A stretch of DNA of 9,532 nt from Pilimelia columellifera (GTDB lineage Bacteria > Actinomycetota > Actinomycetes > Mycobacteriales > Micromonosporaceae). The stretch lies in the NCBI RefSeq assembly GCF_039532605.1, contig NZ_BAAARY010000039.1, positions 1 to 9,532 of the forward strand. The letters are read 5' to 3'. Shown here one piece after another: positions 1-6,460 of the stretch. The notes beneath the pieces are model-generated. The model saw only the letters and a list, made by a program, of their open reading frames with translations. It was not told where the DNA came from and did no database searches. Each line of letters starts with the position of its first letter. The stretch's first letter is position 1. The position numbers and the translations under genes are program-made.

Positions 1-47
1 CGACCTGCTCCGCCGCCGAATCCTCCTAGCCTGACCGGCACCGAGCC

Positions 48-98
48 GTCAACGCTGCACGAAAAGTGGGCCAGAACCAGTTTTCAGAGAGCGTTGAC
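48..98. repeat. Imperfect dyad, possible insertion-sequence end
   Basis: A symmetric structure is centred on base 73. Arms GTCAACGCT (48-56) and AGCGTTGAC (90-98) are perfect complements. Inner blocks GAAAA (61-65)/TTTTC (81-85) and TGG (67-69)/CCA (77-79) share the same centre. The right half ends in TTGACA. From memory this resembles the nested terminal repeats of actinobacterial IS21-type elements, which end in CA. In the first 34 bases, one plus-strand frame reads DLLRRRILLA and stops at 32-34, which could be the end of an element gene, but that is too short to assign. The alternative is a regulator-binding dyad. Confidence 0.4.
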
Positions 99-185
99 AC
101 ACGGGAGCCGGCGACCGCCACCCCGGGCATGGGAAGCATCCACAGTTGCGAGCCGCCGAGGCGCCGCCAGGTAGATGCCGAGCCG

Positions 186-452
186 ATGAATCCGGCGTCG
201 AGCGGCGACACCGCCATCAAAGTCGATGAAGTCGGGCCGGAAGGCCATACGAGCCAACCGGAGTCCGTTGTCCAACTCCCGCGGCAGGACGGACCTGATC
301 GAGTCTCACGCGTCGAGAACGCCGTGGGGGCCGCCGTCGGGTTTGTCAGCCTCGTGCTCCTCATCGCCATGGCTGCCTGGATCGTCACCTACGACGGTCC
401 TCGCGGGACACAGGAGGTGACCTGCGCCGTGGGCATCTGCACGGTGAGGTGA
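186..452 (+). CDS. Candidate small single-pass membrane protein
   Basis: I do not recognise this protein. From the ATG at 186 it is 88 residues. The N-terminal half is hydrophilic, residues 47-68 form a hydrophobic helix (VGAAVGFVSLVLLIAMAAWIV), and a short tail contains two cysteines (TCAVGIC). Nearly every codon over the helix ends in G or C, which favours real coding. The frame is open further upstream with possible starts at GTG 66 and ATG 129, but 66 lies inside the dyad at 48-98. None of the three starts has a convincing Shine-Dalgarno, so the start is uncertain. It is unlinked to the broken genes that follow. A chance open frame in a decayed region remains possible. Confidence 0.35.
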   Translation: MNPASSGDTAIKVDEVGPEGHTSQPESVVQLPRQDGPDRVSRVENAVGAAVGFVSLVLLIAMAAWIVTYDGPRGTQEVTCAVGICTVR

Positions 453-735
453 TCCAGCACTCACGCGCTGCACTGACACACTCCAGGACGGGATCCTTGC
501 ACAGAGCTTCGATGTCCGCGACGGGTCCTCACCAGCCAGCATCGCCGACGGCTTCGAGCGGCTGTCGCCGCTTGGCCGCATCGGGCCTACTCCGCACACC
601 AGCGGTCAGGGTCATTGCGTAGTCGGGTAGCTGCTGGTCACGGCGTCTATGAGGTCGGCTGAGCGGCGGTTGGCGCGTCTGGTGGCGCGGGCGCGGTGCA
701 TGCCTGGTTCCGACCGGAGGTGGACGTACCCTACG

Positions 736-957
736 AAGCGCTACTTCCGCGTGGGTCAGATCGGGCATAGCGGGTGCCAGGCGACGTAGGGTGGCCAGCA
801 ACCGGTCGACGAAGACCAGCTTGTACCGGGTATCGGCACCCCACTGCGTGTTTCGAGTGGTCAACCACGCCAATTGCAGGTCCTGCCAGACCGGCGCCAC
901 TCGACCACCAGAGCCGCGATTACCTAAGCCGACGAGCCCGTCACCCGACGCTCCCAA
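736..957 (-). pseudogene. IS5-type transposase, N-terminal remnant
   Basis: Read leftwards from a TTG at 957, the frame encodes VAPVWQDLQLAWLTTRN followed by RYKLVFVDRLLATLRRL. The YKLVFVDRLLATL block is typical of the N-terminal region of IS5-superfamily transposases of actinobacteria, just before the helix-turn-helix. After roughly residue 74 the expected helix-turn-helix sequence is absent and the frame turns into low-complexity Arg/Pro sequence, so the DDE catalytic domain is missing. A different minus-strand frame (740-612) is open for 42 residues after the break and ends at a TGA. It may be another gene remnant joined at the breakpoint. Family recognition is from memory; the truncation is seen directly. 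Confidence 0.55.
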
Positions 958-1044
958 ACGCCCTTACTCAACTGCCACAATGGCACGCCCAATTCGTGTC
1001 CTTCGTGTATCAGCGCGTGGCTGTGTGGTCACGAGCAGCGTGGG

Positions 1045-1247
1045 TTACGCCATGTAGCCGGTGTCCGGGTCGACCTGAGCGAGGAAGCCTCCGCATGGTC
1101 GGCTGTTGTCGGCAGCTCGCCATCCGAGCGCACCGAGGTGAACACATACTGCGGGTTCCGTCCGGAGGACCAGGTGTAGTCGTACTGGCCAGGCCGTTCG
1201 GGGCGCGCCGCTACGTCGAACACCTCTCCATCGACCTCCACGCTCAT
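1045..1247 (-). pseudogene. Small conserved-looking protein, frameshifted
   Basis: Starting at ATG 1247 (TTG 1253 is in the same frame), the sequence reads MSVEVDGEVFDVAARPERPG, continues with a Tyr/Trp-containing segment and reaches TTADHAEA. The next stretch makes sense only in another frame, reading FLAQVDPDTGYMA and ending at TAA 1045-1047. Joining the two gives a protein of about 67 residues, so one or a few nucleotides were lost near 1082-1086. The span of 203 nt is not a multiple of three. The parts look like a small soluble protein family of unknown function in actinomycetes. It lies between an IS remnant and intact genes, consistent with decay; a sequencing error is the alternative. 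Confidence 0.5.
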
Positions 1248-1444
1248 CGCCAATTCTGCATCCCCCGGATCGTCGCGGTGTCAACGCCTCGTGAGGATAT
1301 CCGCCTTTGTCGCAGCGAACGCTGGCCACGCCGTGCGGACATCTAACCGGCCGTGATCGCTCTGCGAATCCGGATGTAACGGTCGCGGGTGCACCGAGTA
1401 GCGGCTATACCTACGAGCACAGCCGCGATGAGAAGCTCCGACGA

Positions 1445-1651
1445 TCAGCCGCTTCGGCGGTTGCCGTACTGGCGTGGACTTTTCACCGTGCCGGAACGGC
1501 CCTGGACGCGGCCCGCGGCACCCTTGGTGTGGTTGGGGGTCGACTTGCCCTTGGACCGGCGTGCCGCCCGGTTCTCGAAGAGCCGCGGCTGATCCTCGGA
1601 TCCGGCTTCGGGGTCAGCGGTGGGATCGGCGTCGCCGGCAGCGTCAGTCAT
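1445..1651 (-). CDS. Small basic protein of unknown function
   Basis: A 68-residue protein. Residues 1-21 are acidic and rich in Asp, Glu, Ala and Pro. Residues 23-68 are strongly basic and rich in Arg, Lys, Gly and Asn, with RLFENRAARRSKGKS and a Gly-Asn-Arg-Arg tail. This layout matches short conserved hypothetical proteins I have seen in Micromonosporaceae genomes. No catalytic motif, signal peptide or membrane helix is visible. The charge pattern would suit nucleic-acid or ribosome association, but that is inference only. The start is supported by GAGGAG six bases upstream of the ATG at 1651. The gene stands alone, with no clear partner on either side. Confidence 0.7.
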   Translation of the reverse strand: MTDAAGDADPTADPEAGSEDQPRLFENRAARRSKGKSTPNHTKGAAGRVQGRSGTVKSPRQYGNRRSG

Positions 1652-2250
1652 CGGTGTCTCCTCGTGCGTTCAGGGTCGGACTCAACGCTGCGAATCTTCG
1701 AGCGCGACCGCCGCGATAAACAGACGGTAACGCAAACCACCCAGCCCGGCCGGCTGGCCGTGGCGGGTCCGATTTCGGTAGCCGGCAGCCGCGTGGGCTG
1801 GAAATCTGCCCCTCATGGCGACTCGGCTCCACATCCCAGACAGCCAGTTGGTTTCGGCGGCGTTGAAACATGCGCGCGTGGGCCTTCGACAGGACCTCGA
1901 CGACGGGTGGGGACGGCAGGCGGCTGATGGAGTTAGACCGTACATCGACTTACAACGCCTTGGCCCTCGGCTGCGGTGTGGCGCGCGCCGTTAGTGCATC
2001 GGGACATCACGTGGGTGCGCTCTTTCACCTATCCCGGACCGTGCAAACGCCCGGCGGCCGACGCGCGTGATGGCCGTGAGCCGCTTCCCATTCGGGTGCC
2101 TCAGCGGTGTCCGCGCTGAGACCCGGCCACCCGTGCCGCCAATGGTCACGGTCCAGCTGACACCGTCGCCCTCGAAGGCGAGACATCAGACACCCGGGGC
2201 GGCGTAGAGTCCGCGGTGGCTGCGGATACCGATCTCGACGTGGAGGTTCC
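1652..2250. other. Intergenic region, no confident gene
   Basis: About 600 bases with no recognisable product. One plus-strand frame from ATG 1815 to TAG 1994 encodes 59 residues beginning MATRLHIPDSQLVSAALKHA. It has mostly G/C third positions over its first 36 codons, but no Shine-Dalgarno and a TTA codon. The right end must hold the promoter of the gene at 2251. A TAGAGT at 2205-2210 is a possible -10 box, without a good -35 at the usual distance. Confidence 0.4.
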
Positions 2251-2868
2251 ATGTTCATCCAGTTCATTCTTGGACAGGCTGCCGACCGCGCGGCTCTGAA
2301 GGAGTCGTTCGAGCGGTGGGCGACGGAGTTGGGGCCGGGCGCTGACGGCTGGCTCGGCAGTACCGCCGGCATCGCAGCGGACGGCACGTTCGTCGCCACG
2401 GCGATGTTCGCCTCCGCCGACGCGGCCCGGCGCAACAGCGAGCGCCCCGAGCAGGGTCAGTGGTGGAGCCGCACGGCCGGGGCGTTCGCCGGAAAGCCGA
2501 CGTTCCTCGACTGCGCGAAGTGTGGGACTGTCGGCCAAGGTGCCACCCCAGTGGCTGGCTTCGTCCAGGTCCTGTACGGCACCAGTAGCGACCCAGCACG
2601 CGCGTACCAGCTCATGGCCGAGTCCGAGCAGCAGATGCGCGACCTGCGGCCGGACGTCCTGGGCGCCGTCTACGGCTACACCGACGACGGGACCACCGTC
2701 GATGTCATCTTCTTTGCCTCTGAGGCCCAGGCCCGCGAGGGCGAGCGCAATGAGACTCCGGCCGAGGCCACGGAGACGATGGCCGAGATGAGTCGCCTGT
2801 CCAAGATCGACCAGTTCATCGACCTGACAGAACCGTGGCACCTCGCACCGCGCTCAGAAAGCCATTGA
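2251..2868 (+). CDS. Two-domain ferredoxin-like (ABM/DABB-type) protein
   Basis: The 205-residue soluble protein is built from two related halves, about 1-98 and 100-195. Each half starts with a beta strand (MFIQFILG; GFVQVLYG), followed by a helix, then a Gly-Asp turn and a second strand with Phe-Ala-Ser (FVATAMFAS; VDVIFFAS), then an Arg/Glu-rich helix. This is the pattern of the antibiotic-biosynthesis-monooxygenase-like or dimeric alpha-beta barrel fold, here duplicated in one chain. The fold is used by small monooxygenases and stress proteins, but no catalytic residues can be assigned and the function is unknown. Cys88 and Cys91 form a CxxC between the halves. GGAGG at 2242-2246 lies four bases before the ATG. 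No neighbour shares its strand closely, so it is probably monocistronic. Confidence 0.75.
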   Translation: MFIQFILGQAADRAALKESFERWATELGPGADGWLGSTAGIAADGTFVATAMFASADAARRNSERPEQGQWWSRTAGAFAGKPTFLDCAKCGTVGQGATPVAGFVQVLYGTSSDPARAYQLMAESEQQMRDLRPDVLGAVYGYTDDGTTVDVIFFASEAQAREGERNETPAEATETMAEMSRLSKIDQFIDLTEPWHLAPRSESH

Positions 2869-3009
2869 CTGCGTGGTCCCAGCGCCGCAACCAGAAACAG
2901 GGCAGCCCATCCCTATAGGCCCAAGCCGAGCACCCAGTCTGGTGCCCGACGTGCTCGCCGTCGTCCCCGCCACCGTTGATCGAAAGCCTTCCTCAGCACC
3001 GTCGATGGG

Positions 3010-3135
3010 CTATAGGTCGGACGATCCGTCATCGCCTGTTTCGATGAGGTTGGCGTCGGGTCCGAGTCGGCCTTGTTAGGCCAGGACCAGCTGGGCGTAC
3101 CCAGACATGAAAAGGACTTCGGTGTGCATCTTGAA
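3010..3135 (-). pseudogene. Receiver-domain (CheY-like) fragment, decayed
   Basis: The frame reads FKMHTEVLFMSGYAQLVLA, an in-frame TAA stop (3076-3078), then QGRLGPDANLIE and GDDGSSDL up to TAG at 3010-3012. VLFMSGYA followed by a Leu-Ile segment is characteristic of the C-terminal half of receiver domains fused to hybrid histidine kinases, where the text usually continues to a Lys-Pro-Phe motif. Here the Ser codon expected after VLA has become a stop and the Lys-Pro is lost. Further left, another frame continues with STVLRKAFDQR, like the last helix of such a domain. No kinase core or phospho-acceptor Asp region is visible. Family recognition is from memory; the stop is seen directly. Confidence 0.45.
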
Positions 3136-3457
3136 GGCGCCTTGATCACGGCGCCGTGGCAGTGTCATAGCTGCTGGTGTACAGCTTCACCGGTAGAGGC
3201 AGGCGCACCGCTGTAGGTGACCACGACACAATGGGCGCCGACCATCCCCGGCACCAGTTCCGGCGCCGTGAACCCCGCTACACCGACATGGTCGCTATCG
3301 ATCGTGACTGCGCTGAGCGTCAACGAGGCCTCAGAAGCGCTGGGAACGATGCCGGGGGCACCCGACCCCCGACCTTCCCACCACCGCAAGCACCTTCAGC
3401 CAACGCCGACGATGCCCCGGTTCGGCTGGCGCCGGCCGTGGTAGTCGTCATGCCGCT
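3136..3457. other. Gene-poor stretch with a possible coding remnant
   Basis: On the minus strand a frame open from 3389 to the TGA at 3165 encodes a plausible beta-rich segment (SLTLSAVTIDSDHVGVAGF, then HCVVVTYSGAPASTGEAV) with mostly G/C third positions. It has no convincing start or ribosome binding site and I do not recognise the family, so it is at most the tail of a broken gene. Repeated GGCGCC blocks (3136-3141, 3150-3155) can form a six-base-pair hairpin just after its stop. Confidence 0.25.
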
Positions 3458-3473
3458 TGTAACGTCCGTTACA
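3458..3473. promoter_or_regulatory. Operator-like palindrome TGTAACG-TC-CGTTACA
   Basis: Seven-base perfect inverted arms are separated by two bases, centred about 109 bases before the ATG of the secreted protein gene at 3575. The size and symmetry are typical of a dimeric helix-turn-helix repressor site. TTGTAA (3457-3462) within it could serve as a -35 box, but the matching -10 (TACGCG around 3481) is weak. The binding protein is unknown. Confidence 0.4.
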
Positions 3474-3489
3474 TCTGGGCTACGCGGGC

Positions 3490-3524
3490 ATCGATACGCC
3501 CCTGCTGGGTAGACCGGTATCGAT
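3490..3524. promoter_or_regulatory. Inverted repeat ATCGATAC ... GTATCGAT
   Basis: Perfect eight-base arms (3490-3497 and 3517-3524) flank a 19-base spacer, between the palindrome at 3458 and the gene at 3575. The spacing is about one and a half to three helical turns depending on the reference points, so this could be a second regulator site or a leader hairpin. No known regulator motif is recognised. Confidence 0.3.
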
Positions 3525-3542
3525 CGATGACCTAGCCCCGAA

Positions 3543-3560
3543 GGCGGCGCCGACGCCGCC
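3543..3560 (+). promoter_or_regulatory. GC hairpin just before the ribosome binding site
   Basis: GGCGGCG (3543-3549) pairs with CGCCGCC (3554-3560) around a CCGA loop. It ends four bases before the Shine-Dalgarno GGAGGA (3565-3570) of the secreted protein gene. In the mRNA this stable stem would sit directly beside the ribosome binding site and could affect translation or transcript stability. Confidence 0.35.
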
Positions 3561-3574
3561 ACATGGAGGACCAC

Positions 3575-3988
3575 ATGACTTCCCAAGCACATAAGCTGCT
3601 CACCCTGACGACTGTCGCCGTCGCCGCAGCGGGCACGATCGGCGCGCCGGCCGCCGCAACGCCTAACCCAGGCCCAGCTCCGGCCGGTCCCTGTGTGCAG
3701 AAGATGGCCGTGGTCAACAACGCGGGCTTCGTACTCTCGTTTGCGCCCACGACACGTGACGGGGTGGCGACCGCCAGCACCGACAAGTACCCGATCAACC
3801 AGTACCGGATCCTGGACCTGACGCTTGCCGGGCTGCCGGCCAACACCGAACTCCGACCGGTCGTCTCGGCCGTGGGCGGCGACACCGTGCCCGGTAACAC
3901 CTACGTGTCCTTCTGCGCCAACGGTCAGACCGCCACCTACACCGCCACCGGCGCCACTCTGGACTACACAGTCACCCTGATCAGCTAA
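3575..3988 (+). CDS. Small secreted protein with two cysteines
   Basis: I do not recognise the family. From ATG 3575 it has 137 residues. A signal peptide (about 1-28: a short basic start with His-Lys, a Leu/Val/Ala core, and GAPAAA before the likely cut) is followed by a Pro/Gly linker. A domain of roughly 100 residues then carries Cys40 and Cys114, which could form one disulfide once exported. The mature part alternates beta-type segments (MAVVNNAGFVLSF, YRILDLTLAG, TYTATGATLDYTVTLI), suggesting a small beta-sandwich. An ATG at 3563 is in frame, but its own bases form the Shine-Dalgarno GGAGGA of the second ATG, four bases away, so 3575 is preferred. A strong terminator follows after seven bases, so this is a single-gene unit. 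The gene converges with the LPVTG protein gene. Confidence 0.7.
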   Translation: MTSQAHKLLTLTTVAVAAAGTIGAPAAATPNPGPAPAGPCVQKMAVVNNAGFVLSFAPTTRDGVATASTDKYPINQYRILDLTLAGLPANTELRPVVSAVGGDTVPGNTYVSFCANGQTATYTATGATLDYTVTLIS

Positions 3989-3995
3989 CACGCGC

Positions 3996-4038
3996 CAAGA
4001 TGGGGGTGGGGCCGCGGCGCGGCCCCACCCCCATCTTG
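3996..4038 (+). terminator. Perfect 20-bp stem terminator
   Basis: Left arm 3996-4015 and right arm 4019-4038 are perfectly complementary, with a three-base loop (GGC). The stem begins seven bases after the stop codon at 3986-3988. No T-run follows, as is common for terminators of GC-rich actinobacteria. The symmetric stem would also act on transcripts coming from the opposite convergent gene. Confidence 0.85.
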
Positions 4039-4385
4039 ACCTTGCGGTGCCAAACCAGCGCGCCGCCGTCCTGCCACCTCTCAGAGCCTGCCAAATAAGG
4101 GGTTGAGGTGGTCGGCGGATCCCCGTCATCGTCCATCACTTGTCGGCCGAGGCTAGGGCCACCCTCTCGCCATCAGGGTGAGACCGCTTTCGACGTCCGC
4201 GTCACACCTGCTGCTCGTCTGGCGAGCAGTCTTTGCCCCCGAGGGCAGCGCCGCTGAGCGGCAGCGCAAGCGCCCGCTGGACCAAGAACCCAACGGGCCG
4301 CTGGTCAGGGTCGCGACAGACCGCGTCGTCTATTCCGCACGCTGGTGTTGAGGCTTGCAGATCTGTCTATGAGGGGTGTGTACAA
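4039..4385. other. Intergenic region between convergent genes
   Basis: No supportable gene. A hairpin CTGCTCG/CGAGCAG (4211-4217, 4223-4229, five-base loop) is followed on the plus strand by TCTTT, and a short GCCGC/GCGGC hairpin lies just after. These could end transcription in either direction. GAGGGGT (4371-4377) and ACCCCTC (4398-4404) form a loose inverted repeat across the stop codon of the LPVTG protein gene. A 52-codon minus-strand frame from about 4135 runs through the terminator and is not credible. Confidence 0.4.
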
Positions 4386-5753
4386 CTAATTCGACAGACC
4401 CCTCGCCTCGCTGCGACGGCGGCGGGTGGCGACGAACACAAGACCACACCCGAGGGTCAGCATCGCTAACGCCGCACCGACCATTGCGGCGATGTGGCCG
4501 TTACCGGTCACCGGTAGCCCGCCCGGAGTGGCGGCGGCGATGAGCACGGCGATGTCCTGACTCAGGGGCAGACCGTTCAAGCCGATTCCGAGCGCTCGGA
4601 CGGTGTGGTTGCCGCTCCAACCCGCCGGCAGCGCCGCGCGTAGCACGGCGACCCCGCTGCTGTTGGCGGTGGCCGCGCCCAGGTAGACCGGCGTGGAGTA
4701 GATGTAGAAGTCCACCGAGCTTCCGGCCTGGTAGCCCGTCGCCGTCAAAGTGACGGTCGAGCCTGGCGGGACACTCGGCTTGTTGATCGCCAGGTCCTTG
4801 TTGTGCACGGCGGCCGGCGTGACTGTGTTGCTGGCCGCGCTAGCAGACGAGTTGCCCTCATTGGAGGAGGCGACCACCGTGAACGTGTACGCCCGACCGT
4901 TCGTCAGCCCGCCGATGATGCACATGGTGGTGTTCTCGTCGGTGTCACAGCTAGCGCCGCCCGGTGCGGCGATGACGCGGTAACCGGAGATCACGGACCC
5001 GTTGGCCGAGGGCGCCGCCCAGGTAATCTTCACCGCGCTGTCCCCCGCCACGGCGGTCGGCGCCGCCGGGCCTGACGGCGGCGCCGGCGCCGGGTTGATC
5101 GCGCTACCGCTGCGGGTCGCGCTAGCGGTGCCGCTGAAGCCTGAGCCGTCCTTTGCGGTGACGTCCACGGTCAAGACGGCGCTTTGCCCTGGGTTGAGCC
5201 CGGTGACGGTGACCAGGCCGTTGACGTCCACGGTGGCGGCGCCGCCGTTGGTGGCGCTGAAGATGTAGTCGTACCGGGTGGCGTCGTAGTCGGTGACGTT
5301 GACCGTGAAACCGTCAGCGGTCGCGGTCGCTGCGGCCAGAGTCGGCGCGACCGCGGCCGCCAACAGCGCCGCGTTGGTGTACGACGAGCACGCGGTACCG
5401 CCGCCGGCTAGCGAGGCGTTGAACTGGACCGTGCTGGACTGGCCCGGCGTCAGGCCAGTGACCGTGACGGTGAGCGCCGGCTGGCCGGTGGCCCAGGACG
5501 TACCGCTGATCGAGGCGTTGCCGTTGTTGGGTACCGCGGTGATGCTCGACGCGGTGGCGAAGCTCGACGTGACCTCGAAGGTGAAGCCGGCGGCCTGACG
5601 GACCGGGTTGCCGTAGAGCAGTCCGTGACAGGCAAACGCGGGGGTCGCGGTCGCCGTCACCACAACGGCCGTTCCCATCACCGTCATCGCCCCGGCCAGC
5701 AGCGCACGACCCGTACGCAGCCGGAAGCCCCGGCCTTTCTTGGTGGTCAGCAC
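4386..5753 (-). CDS. Cell-wall-anchored Ig/FnIII protein with LPVTG signal
   Basis: Numbering is from the upstream ATG at 5765. A signal peptide (Lys/Arg-rich start, hydrophobic 21-40) ends at PAFA before Cys46. Two similar beta modules follow (about 47-135 and 137-225), sharing VTGLTPGQS and VTGLNPGQS. Then come a Pro-rich linker (224-236), a fibronectin type III domain (about 236-317, with VKITWAAPSANGSVISGYRV and YTFTVVASSNEG) and a further Ig-like domain (328-412, PGSTVTLTATGYQAGS). The C-terminus has LPVTG (417-421), a hydrophobic helix (424-447) and Arg-Arg-Arg-Arg, the classic sortase signal, so the protein should be covalently attached to the cell wall. It has no enzyme motif and is probably an adhesin or surface-layer component. 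The start is chosen at GTG 5753 because GGAG lies six bases before it; ATG 5765 overlaps that ribosome site. No sortase gene is in the window. Confidence 0.85.
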   Translation of the reverse strand: MLTTKKGRGFRLRTGRALLAGAMTVMGTAVVVTATATPAFACHGLLYGNPVRQAAGFTFEVTSSFATASSITAVPNNGNASISGTSWATGQPALTVTVTGLTPGQSSTVQFNASLAGGGTACSSYTNAALLAAAVAPTLAAATATADGFTVNVTDYDATRYDYIFSATNGGAATVDVNGLVTVTGLNPGQSAVLTVDVTAKDGSGFSGTASATRSGSAINPAPAPPSGPAAPTAVAGDSAVKITWAAPSANGSVISGYRVIAAPGGASCDTDENTTMCIIGGLTNGRAYTFTVVASSNEGNSSASAASNTVTPAAVHNKDLAINKPSVPPGSTVTLTATGYQAGSSVDFYIYSTPVYLGAATANSSGVAVLRAALPAGWSGNHTVRALGIGLNGLPLSQDIAVLIAAATPGGLPVTGNGHIAAMVGAALAMLTLGCGLVFVATRRRRSEARGLSN

Positions 5754-5837
5754 ACAGTTCTCCATCCATACCCATGCGAGCAGTCCGGCTACCTTCGCGT
5801 ACCAGAACGTCTACCTGTGGGAACTCTGATCCGGTGT

Positions 5838-5850
5838 ACCCCAATGGGGT
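5838..5850. promoter_or_regulatory. Palindrome ACCCCA-A-TGGGGT upstream of surface protein gene
   Basis: Six-base perfect arms around a single central base lie about 85-97 bases before the GTG start at 5753. A TTGATC on the minus strand directly precedes it and could be a -35 box, placing the palindrome between the -35 and -10 positions. No good -10 is visible, so the promoter itself is not defined. The regulator is unknown. Confidence 0.35.
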
Positions 5851-6031
5851 TGATCAATTCTGGCCGGCCGGTAGTTCGACCGGGTGACGGATCAGCCGGA
5901 CGATAGCCGGAGTGGCTGGCGGATCATCGCAAACCGGGCAGTCCGGCAGGCGAACAAGCCCGGTTCAGCGCCCTTACCAGCTAAGCCGTGGACGCAGATC
6001 CGCGACCTGGCAGCGCTGCGCTGGCTGCACC

Positions 6032-6290
6032 CACCTACGGCTGACCGTCCAGATCGTCGCCAAACTCGCGGTCGCCGGGCAGACCACCTTCGTGGTCCTA
6101 CCCCGCAGATGGCGCGTAGAAGCGCGCCATCTGCTGGATCAACCGCTGCCGACACACCGTCCGCGACTACGAACGCCGCCCGGACCACCACACGGCGATG
6201 GCCCAACAGGCGATGATCATCATCATGGCCCGACGGCTCACACAGCACGTCGCGGAACCACACCTGGTCGCTCGGCACCTTCTGCCCTAG
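6032..6290 (+). pseudogene. IS5-type transposase C-terminus, frameshifted
   Basis: The first frame reads HLRLTVQIVAKLAVAGQTTF and then VVLPRRWRVEAR. After about 6125 the meaningful text moves to another frame, WINRCRHTVRDYERRPDHH, then AMIIIMARRLTQHV, ending at TAG 6288-6290. FVVLPRRWRVER...W..R.RR..RDYERRP.H is the conserved end of IS5-family transposases, including the catalytic Glu region (VE). The usual ERTFAW stretch is disrupted exactly at the frame change. The N-terminal two thirds, including the first Asp residues, are absent. The upstream 5766-6031 stretch does not continue the gene. It looks like a separate IS5 subgroup from the remnant at 736-957. Confidence 0.75.
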
Positions 6291-6331
6291 GTCATCGCAC
6301 CTCCCCTGGCAGAGACATCTCAGCGTGTGGC

Positions 6332-6363
6332 AGAGCCGGTTTGAGACGCCTCATACCGGCTCT
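6332..6363. terminator. Hairpin between IS remnant and VOC pseudogene
   Basis: AGAGCCGGT (6332-6340) pairs perfectly with ACCGGCTCT (6355-6363). Inside, after one T-T mismatch, TGAG (6342-6345) pairs with CTCA (6350-6353) around an ACGC loop. The 13 paired bases per arm make a strong bidirectional terminator candidate, about 100 bases past the end of the minus-strand VOC-like gene and 42 bases past the plus-strand transposase stop. Confidence 0.6.
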
Positions 6364-6460
6364 ATATCCGCCCCCTGAGGGTGACCCCGGTCCACGCTCG
6401 TCGTCGCCGCGGGTCCGCGAAACGAATCGGATCGCGGCAGCTGGGCACCCCGCCGGACCG

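Noticed and set aside
84..275. Minus-strand 63-codon frame beginning MDNGLRLARMAFRPDF
   Set aside because: Overlaps the candidate membrane protein frame, runs into the left-edge dyad and has no recognised family.
1307..1927. Plus-strand open frame of 206 codons
   Set aside because: Covers the well-supported small basic protein on the other strand and has a composition typical of GC-rich noise.
2146..2841. Minus-strand open frame of 231 codons
   Set aside because: Antisense to the well-supported two-domain protein at 2251-2868, without its own ribosome site or recognisable domain.
2911..3016. Repeated CTATAGG-containing words in opposite orientation
   Set aside because: Arms differ by one base and lie about 85 bases apart; probably chance.
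3320..4129. Long minus-strand open frame (269 codons)
   Set aside because: It runs antisense through the secreted protein gene and the perfect terminator, is Arg/Gly-rich and has no family features.
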